Shown here piece after piece: positions 6,548-11,066 of a stretch of 11,066 nucleotides of DNA. Source of the DNA: an uncultured Porphyromonas sp. (lineage in GTDB: Bacteria > Bacteroidota > Bacteroidia > Bacteroidales > Porphyromonadaceae); assembly GCA_902465775.1 (NCBI GenBank), contig CABQOJ010000027.1, forward strand, positions 1 to 11,066, written 5' to 3'. Position numbers and translations under genes: made by a program. The notes beneath the pieces were generated by a model. The model worked only from the letters and a program-made list of their open reading frames with translations, searched no databases and was not told where the DNA came from. Every line of letters starts with the position of its first letter. Position 1 is the first letter of the stretch.

Positions 6548-8002
6548 ATGAGACGTATCAACCTACCCTTCGTGGGGAGCATCGTGGGAGCCATGTGCCT
6601 CATCGAGTGTCTCTTTTTGCTCATCTGCATTGTGGTCTCTCTCCTCATGCAGGATCACGCCGTAGCTCCTCTCCTAGTCGCACTAGGCTGTGCTCTGCTA
6701 GTCGGGCTCGGCTGCCTCTGGTTCGGACGACTCAAGTATAGTGACAAGCTCGGCCGTCGTGAAGCTATGCTCGCCGTGGCGATGACTTGGCTGGTGGTGG
6801 CACTGATTGGTATGATTCCTTTTCTCGTGGGGGGTTACCTGCCTCGCTTTAGCAATGCGCTCTTTGAGTCGGTCTCGGGCTTTACCACTACGGGCGCCTC
6901 GACCTTTACCTCCGTGGAACACCTCCCTAAGGGGATCCTCTTCTGGCGATCCATCATACAGTGGCAGGGCGGTATCGGCATCGTAGTCTTCTCCCTCGCC
7001 CTGAGCCCTGTGCTGGGCAAAGACATTGGTCTCCTCTACCAAGCCGAGGTGACGGGCATAGATCACGACCGCTTTATGCCACGGATCAAGGAGGTCGCCA
7101 TACGTCTCTCGGCAGTCTATTCCCTACTGACGCTGGTGCTGATCGTCTTGCTACGACTCACGCCGATACCCCTATTCGACGCTACTTGTATGGCTTTCAC
7201 CTGCATATCAACGGGTGGCTTCTCCATTTACGATCAGCCCTTTGAGGCGATCAATAGTCCTTACTTCGAGACGATCCTGATGATCTTTATGGTGATCGGT
7301 AGTCTAAACATGACGCTCATCTACTTTGCCTTCAAGGGGCAGATCAAGCAACTCTTCCGAGACGAGCAGACCCGCTGGTTCCTCGGCCTCATCTTCGTCA
7401 CAGCCTCTCTCGTGACCCTGCACCTTGTCCTCAACAGCATACAGCCTCACCTGGGGAAAGCGCTGCGAGACGCCTTCTTTCAGATCATATCGCTCATCTC
7501 TACCACGGGATATGTCTATGCGGACTATGGTAGCTGGGGTCCCTTCTTCATGCTATGCGGAATCTTCGTCATGCTCATCTGTGGCTGCGCGGGATCCACG
7601 GCGGGAGGTCTCAAGGTGATCCGCTTCGTCATCATGTCCAAGACACTCCCCAAGGAGATCGCTCACCGCATCTCTCCTAGCCTCGTAGCTCCGCTGCGCA
7701 TCAATGGTAAGAGCGTCCCCGACGAAGCGGTCTACAAGGTGATGGGCTTCTTCTTTGGTTACATCGCACTTATCTTCCTAGGCACCTTCTGTCTCACCTT
7801 CACGGGCAACGACTTCATCTCTGCCAGCACAGCCTCCGTAACGGCCATCGGCAACGTGGGACCCGCCTTTGGCAACTACGTTTTCAACTTCTCGAGTGCC
7901 TCTTCTTTTGACCTCCTTGTGCTGAGTTTTCTTATGCTGGCGGGGCGTCTGGAGCTTTTCACCGTGCTGAGCCTCTTCGCTCCCGCCTTCTGGCGTCGCT
8001 AA
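6548..8002 (+). CDS. trkH: Trk potassium channel subunit TrkH
   Basis: This is an inner-membrane K+ translocating subunit of the TrkH/KtrB superfamily, 484 residues, almost entirely hydrophobic segments. The four pore-loop filters are visible: TTTGAS (113-118), ISTGGFS (220-226), ISTTGY (317-322) and IGNVGPAFG (434-442), each with the conserved glycine. Other family signatures are WRSIIQWQGGIG (133-144) and CAGSTAGGLKVIR (347-359). The gene starts 64 nt after trkA on the same strand; I see no terminator or promoter box in that gap, so it is probably co-transcribed with dxs-trkA. It ends 7 nt short of the convergent permease gene. Confidence 0.96.
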   Translation: MRRINLPFVGSIVGAMCLIECLFLLICIVVSLLMQDHAVAPLLVALGCALLVGLGCLWFGRLKYSDKLGRREAMLAVAMTWLVVALIGMIPFLVGGYLPRFSNALFESVSGFTTTGASTFTSVEHLPKGILFWRSIIQWQGGIGIVVFSLALSPVLGKDIGLLYQAEVTGIDHDRFMPRIKEVAIRLSAVYSLLTLVLIVLLRLTPIPLFDATCMAFTCISTGGFSIYDQPFEAINSPYFETILMIFMVIGSLNMTLIYFAFKGQIKQLFRDEQTRWFLGLIFVTASLVTLHLVLNSIQPHLGKALRDAFFQIISLISTTGYVYADYGSWGPFFMLCGIFVMLICGCAGSTAGGLKVIRFVIMSKTLPKEIAHRISPSLVAPLRINGKSVPDEAVYKVMGFFFGYIALIFLGTFCLTFTGNDFISASTASVTAIGNVGPAFGNYVFNFSSASSFDLLVLSFLMLAGRLELFTVLSLFAPAFWRR

Positions 8003-8003
8003 G

Positions 8004-8033
8004 CTCTATCTAGCGAGGCGCTAGACGGTAGAG
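8004..8033. other. Hairpin between convergent trkH and permease genes
   Basis: CTCTA (8004-8008) pairs with TAGAG (8029-8033), and inside it CTAGCG (8010-8015) pairs with CGCTAG (8019-8024) around AGG. The stop codon of the minus-strand gene lies within it. There is no U-tract on either strand, so it is not a canonical terminator. It may mark or protect the 3' ends of both converging transcripts. Confidence 0.45.
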
Positions 8034-9095
8034 TACGAAGGAGATACCGAGGTAAACCAAGTTCGGCAGCCACGCTGCGACCACTGGTGCCATTGCTCCC
8101 GTCACTGCAAAGGAGGCGGTGACCGTCATAAAGAGGATATAGAGGAAGCTGAGCGAGAGTCCCACAGCGAGGGCCAGCCCCATGCCTCCCTTGCGCTTGC
8201 GAGCCGAGAGTGAGACACCCATGAGCGTTAGGATAAACGAGGCGGGGATCATCGCTATGCGCTTGTGCAGCTCGATAGCGTAGAGCTGTGTCGCAGCACC
8301 TCTCATGCGTTGCTGCTGGATAGAGTGGTATAGCTCTGGCGTGGTGAGCATCTCGACATCTCCCTCCGTGACGAGGAAGTCCCTCGGCGTAATCGGTATG
8401 ATCGTGTCGAGCTGATTTCCTCTAAGGAGCGAGTCTTGTCGCTCACCGAAGTAGGTGATCGTGTAGTCCTGTAGCTGCCAGTTGTAGAGCGTGTCGTAGA
8501 TAATACTGTTCGCCATCACACGACTCTTGAGATCCTTGCCCTCAAAGCGATCCATCGAGAAGGTGTACCCGACCTTGCTCTCATCATTGTAATAGGACAT
8601 AAACATAAAGGTCTCAGGCGCCACCTGCATCTGGATCGCATTGGCGTAGGTGATGCGTTTGTCTTTGATATACCTATTCTGAAAGTCGATTCTGATGCGA
8701 TTACCTGGCGGTATGACGAAGCTACTCAAGAGGAAGGTCAATATCGCGATCACGGTAGCGCCCATCATGTACGGCTTGAGGAGCCTACGAAAACTCATAC
8801 CACAGCTCAGGATAGCGATGATCTCACTATTTTCGGCTAAGCGAGAGGTTACGTAGATGACCGCTATGAAGACAAAGAGCGGACTAAAGAGATTCGCGTA
8901 GTAAGGGACGAAGTTAGCGTAGTAGTCCCATATGATAGCCCGTAGCGGGACGTCAGGCTGTAGGAGCCTGTCCAGCTTTTCGGTCACGTCAAAGGCTATC
9001 GCCACTGCCAGGATCAGAACAATGGAAAAGAAGTAGGTAACCAAGAACTGGGTGAAGATGTACCTATCAACCGTAGAGATAACCTTGCGACGCAT
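8010..9095 (-). CDS. LptF/LptG-family permease (YjgP/YjgQ), LPS export
   Basis: This is an inner-membrane permease of the LptB2FG lipopolysaccharide transporter, 361 residues. Hydrophobic segments lie at about 14-35, 60-82 and 108-128, followed by a periplasmic region (about 130-262, matching the family's jellyroll position) and three C-terminal segments (about 270-288, 304-326 and 333-358). The stretch SRLAENSEIIAILSCGMS (84-101), after the second segment, is the family signature that contacts the ATPase. LHKRIAMIPASF (266-277) opens the second membrane half. Bacteroidota carry two such paralogues and I cannot say from this sequence whether it is LptF or LptG. It lies 110 nt downstream of rny in the same direction and could be read through from it. 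Confidence 0.92.
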   Translation of the reverse strand: MRRKVISTVDRYIFTQFLVTYFFSIVLILAVAIAFDVTEKLDRLLQPDVPLRAIIWDYYANFVPYYANLFSPLFVFIAVIYVTSRLAENSEIIAILSCGMSFRRLLKPYMMGATVIAILTFLLSSFVIPPGNRIRIDFQNRYIKDKRITYANAIQMQVAPETFMFMSYYNDESKVGYTFSMDRFEGKDLKSRVMANSIIYDTLYNWQLQDYTITYFGERQDSLLRGNQLDTIIPITPRDFLVTEGDVEMLTTPELYHSIQQQRMRGAATQLYAIELHKRIAMIPASFILTLMGVSLSARKRKGGMGLALAVGLSLSFLYILFMTVTASFAVTGAMAPVVAAWLPNLVYLGISFVLYRLAPR

Positions 9096-9133
9096 CTGTC
9101 TCTCGAAATATTAAGCTTTACATCGTAGCTTGC

Positions 9134-9161
9134 GCCCTCGGGAGGAGACCCTGCCGAGGGC
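9134..9161. other. Hairpin in the rny-permease gap
   Basis: GCCCTCGG (9134-9141) pairs perfectly with CCGAGGGC (9154-9161) around a 12-nt loop. On the minus strand it lies after the rny stop but is followed by GCGCAAGC rather than a U-tract. It is therefore a poor intrinsic terminator and more likely a 3'-end stabiliser or partial pause site. Nothing else is evident in the 110-nt gap. Confidence 0.5.
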
Positions 9162-9205
9162 TTGTGCTTAGGGATGGATCTGCTACCAAGCCAGTCATAT
9201 GCCGA

Positions 9206-10840
9206 TTACTTAGCATAGCTCACAGCACGTGTCTCACGGATGACCGTGATCTTGACCTGTCCTGGGTAAGTCATCTCAGTCTGTATCTTATGAGCGATAT
9301 CTGCCGAGAGCGTCTCGGTTGCCTGATCGTCTATCTCGTCAGCACCGACGATGACACGTAGCTCACGACCCGCCTGGATCGCATAGGTCTTGACCACACC
9401 TGGGTAAGAGAGCGCCAGCTGCTCGAGGTCCTTGAGACGCTTGATGTACGCCTCGACGATCTCATGACGAGCCCCCGGTCTAGCACCACTTATGGAGTCA
9501 CATATCTGGACGATAGGCGCTATGATCGTCTCCATCTCTATCTCCTCATGGTGAGCACCGACAGCGTTGCAGATGTCGGGCTTCTCCTTGTACTTCTCGC
9601 AGAGCTTCATACCCAGTATAGCGTGTGGTAGCTCGGGCTCCTCGTCAGACACCTTGCCGATATCGTGTAGGAGACCCGCACGACGCGCCTTCTTAGCATT
9701 GAGCCCCAGCTCAGATGCCATCGTGGCACAGAGATTGGCCGTCTCACGTGCATGCTGCAGGAGGTTCTGCCCATACGAGGAGCGATACTTCATCTTGCCC
9801 ACCAGACGCACCAGCTCAGGGTGCATACCGTGGATTCCGAGGTCAATAATCGTCCGCTTGCCCGTCTCGATGATCTCCTCCTCGATCTGCTTGCTGACAC
9901 GATCTACCACCTCCTCAATGCGAGCCGGGTGGATACGTCCGTCCTGTACCAACTGGTGCAGAGCTAGGCGAGCTATCTCACGGCGCACTGGGTCAAAGGC
10001 TGAGAGCACGATAGCCTCTGGCGTATCGTCTACGATGATCTCCACGCCCGTGGCAGCCTCTAAAGCGCGAATGTTACGACCCTCACGGCCGATGATACGC
10101 CCCTTAACCTCGTCATTGTCTATGTGAAAGACTGAGACAGAGTTCTCCACAGCCGTCTCAGTAGCGACACGCTGTATCGTTGCCACGATCAGTCGTCGTG
10201 CCTCTTGCGAAGCATTCATCTTAGCCTCCTCGATCACCTCAGCCGTGTAAGCGGCCGCCTGATCACGCGCCTCTAGACGCAGGGACTCGATGAGCTGCTC
10301 CTTGGCTTGTGCAGCCGACAGACCGCCTATCTCCTCCAGCTTAGCTTGCTGTGTGCGGATCGCTTGGGTTAGCTCCTCTTGCTTCTGAGCAACTAGCTGC
10401 TCCTGCTGGGTCATCTGCTTGCGCTCACGCTCTAGCTCTGTCGAGGCATCCTCCAGTTGCTTGGTACGTGCTGTGAGCGTCTGCTCGAGTTGCTGCAGGG
10501 TAGCCTCTCGGCTCTGTACCTGTGCCGTGCGATCGGCCAAGCGCTCCTCCAGCTCACTCTTGAGCTGCAGTGCATACTCCTTAGCCTCAATCACCTTTTG
10601 TTGCTTCAGTATCTCGGCATCCTGCTTAGCTTTCTCAAGGATGCCCTCAGCCTCACGTAGTTCTTTCTTTTTTGTCTTATGAGCCTCGAGGATAACCTTC
10701 TCTGCGCGCTCCTCAGCCTCCTTTACGATGCGCTCCGCTCGCTGCTTGTAGAGTCGCATCACAGCGAGCCATACGACCCCTCCGCCTACGACTAGGGCTA
10801 ATAATATGAATAGAATCAGTAGGTATATGCTAATCTCCAT
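9206..10840 (-). CDS. rny: Ribonuclease Y
   Basis: RNase Y is a membrane-anchored endoribonuclease that starts mRNA decay. Its 544 residues show all expected parts in order: one N-terminal transmembrane helix (about 5-29), a long charged coiled coil (about 31-215, rich in Glu, Lys, Gln and Ala), a KH RNA-binding domain (about 232-300) with the GREG loop at 251-254, and an HD phosphohydrolase domain. Metal-site residues include His363 in LLQHARE, His392-Asp393 in LLHDIGK, and the GAHHEE segment (428-433). Length is slightly above the roughly 515-520 of many homologues, probably from the coiled coil. Downstream in the same direction is the Lpt permease; upstream are the probable RNA gene and zapA. 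Confidence 0.97.
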   Translation of the reverse strand: MEISIYLLILFILLALVVGGGVVWLAVMRLYKQRAERIVKEAEERAEKVILEAHKTKKKELREAEGILEKAKQDAEILKQQKVIEAKEYALQLKSELEERLADRTAQVQSREATLQQLEQTLTARTKQLEDASTELERERKQMTQQEQLVAQKQEELTQAIRTQQAKLEEIGGLSAAQAKEQLIESLRLEARDQAAAYTAEVIEEAKMNASQEARRLIVATIQRVATETAVENSVSVFHIDNDEVKGRIIGREGRNIRALEAATGVEIIVDDTPEAIVLSAFDPVRREIARLALHQLVQDGRIHPARIEEVVDRVSKQIEEEIIETGKRTIIDLGIHGMHPELVRLVGKMKYRSSYGQNLLQHARETANLCATMASELGLNAKKARRAGLLHDIGKVSDEEPELPHAILGMKLCEKYKEKPDICNAVGAHHEEIEMETIIAPIVQICDSISGARPGARHEIVEAYIKRLKDLEQLALSYPGVVKTYAIQAGRELRVIVGADEIDDQATETLSADIAHKIQTEMTYPGQVKITVIRETRAVSYAK

Positions 10841-10852
10841 AAATCGTTCTGC

Positions 10853-11017
10853 CTAAAGTGTGTATATCTAATCTGTCACAATATCTCTGACATGATCGGT
10901 AGAGATACAGAGTCGCCCTACTGAGAGGTGTCCCAGTGGTCAAACGATCGGTCTTAGCTATATATCCCAGCCCTTCTGAGGAAAAAGGTGGGGGCACGAC
11001 ACCCCGCACACACCTCG
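10853..11017 (-). ncRNA. ssrS: Probable 6S RNA between zapA and rny
   Basis: The 178-nt interval can fold into a long rod on the minus strand. A 9-bp closing stem forms between AGGUGUGUG (complement of 11007-11015) and UACACACUU (complement of 10856-10864). A helix UAUAU-AG-CUAA / UUAGAUAUA follows (10954-10964 with 10863-10871), then GAC/GUC and GAUCG/CGAUC pairs, and a terminal 7-bp ACUGGGA/UCUCAGU hairpin with a CACC loop (10920-10937). A GC hairpin (10988-11009) branches from the 5' side. 6S RNA, which binds RNA polymerase holoenzyme, sits next to zapA in many bacteria, and as I recall between zapA and rny in Bacteroidota. The call rests on this position plus hand folding, not on sequence recognition. 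The ends are approximate. Confidence 0.5.
10982..11009 (-). terminator. Terminator-like hairpin after zapA
   Basis: Read on the minus strand, GUG-C-GGGG pairs with CCCC-CAC (11009-11002 with 10994-10988) around a 7-nt loop, and a CCUUUUUCC tract follows (10982-10986 is AAAAA on the + strand). It sits 10 nt after the zapA stop and could end that transcript. It may instead be the 5' branch of the structured RNA described for this interval; the two readings are not exclusive. Confidence 0.6.
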
Positions 11018-11018
11018 T

Positions 11019-11066
11019 CTACAGCTTTCGCTCCAGTAGACTGTTTACCTCAGAGAGACGCTTCAG
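11019..11066 (-). CDS. zapA: C-terminal end of a probable cell division protein ZapA
   Basis: Reading in from the right edge on the minus strand, 15 codons end at TAG (11019-11021): LKRLSEVNSLLERKL. This is a leucine-heptad coiled-coil tail like that of ZapA, the small protein that bundles FtsZ filaments at the division ring. The call relies mainly on its place immediately upstream of the RNA and rny, an order I recall from Bacteroidota, because 15 residues cannot identify a family alone. Confidence 0.55.
   Translation of the reverse strand: MKRLSEVNSLLERKL

Noticed and set aside
9567..10127. Long + strand open frame of 186 codons opposite rny
   Set aside because: It is the antisense shadow of the KH and HD coding region of rny; it is Ser/Arg-rich with no recognisable motif.

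Overview
The window looks like chromosome from a Bacteroidota organism of the Porphyromonas type. The evidence is: a -7 promoter box of the Bacteroidota form TAnnTTTG ahead of dxs; starts without clear Shine-Dalgarno sequences; a signal-peptide LRR protein with a type IX secretion (T9SS)-like C-terminal domain; and the gene order zapA - structured RNA - rny. Base composition looks moderately GC-rich, which would suit the P. asaccharolytica/uenonis side of the genus. The species assignment is inference from reading alone.

Layout. Bases 1-76 hold the 3' end of an unidentified + strand gene, closed by a strong intrinsic terminator (125-169). Bases 324-2657 encode a 777-residue exported leucine-rich-repeat protein made of two tandem modules, each with a cap, an LRR array and a closing segment. 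Its first array carries a strict 21-residue ladder of cysteines; the second array has largely lost it. A terminator overlaps its stop codon. Bases 2658-3241 contain no convincing gene but are dense in inverted repeats: a 19-bp hairpin, a 91-bp interrupted palindrome carrying a motif at exact 21-bp spacing, two smaller hairpins, then the dxs promoter (whose -7 box lies inside a perfect palindrome) and a foldable 5' leader.

Bases 3242-8002 form a probable operon: dxs (first enzyme of the MEP isoprenoid pathway), trkA (cytoplasmic NAD-binding K+ uptake regulator, overlapping dxs by 10 nt) and trkH (K+ channel subunit). TrkA and TrkH would assemble into one K+ uptake system.

On the minus strand, read from the right edge, are: the last 15 codons of a probable zapA; a 178-nt intergenic interval with a terminator-like hairpin and a foldable RNA that is probably 6S RNA; rny (membrane-anchored RNase Y); and an LptF/LptG-family permease for lipopolysaccharide export. 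The permease gene converges on trkH with only 7 nt between stop codons.

The protein-coding part is mostly ordinary core genome. I see no defence system, mobile element, CRISPR array, tRNA or rRNA. The parts that deserve a second look are the two-module LRR protein, the palindrome-rich intergenic region with its phased repeats, the dxs promoter/leader, and the RNA between zapA and rny.
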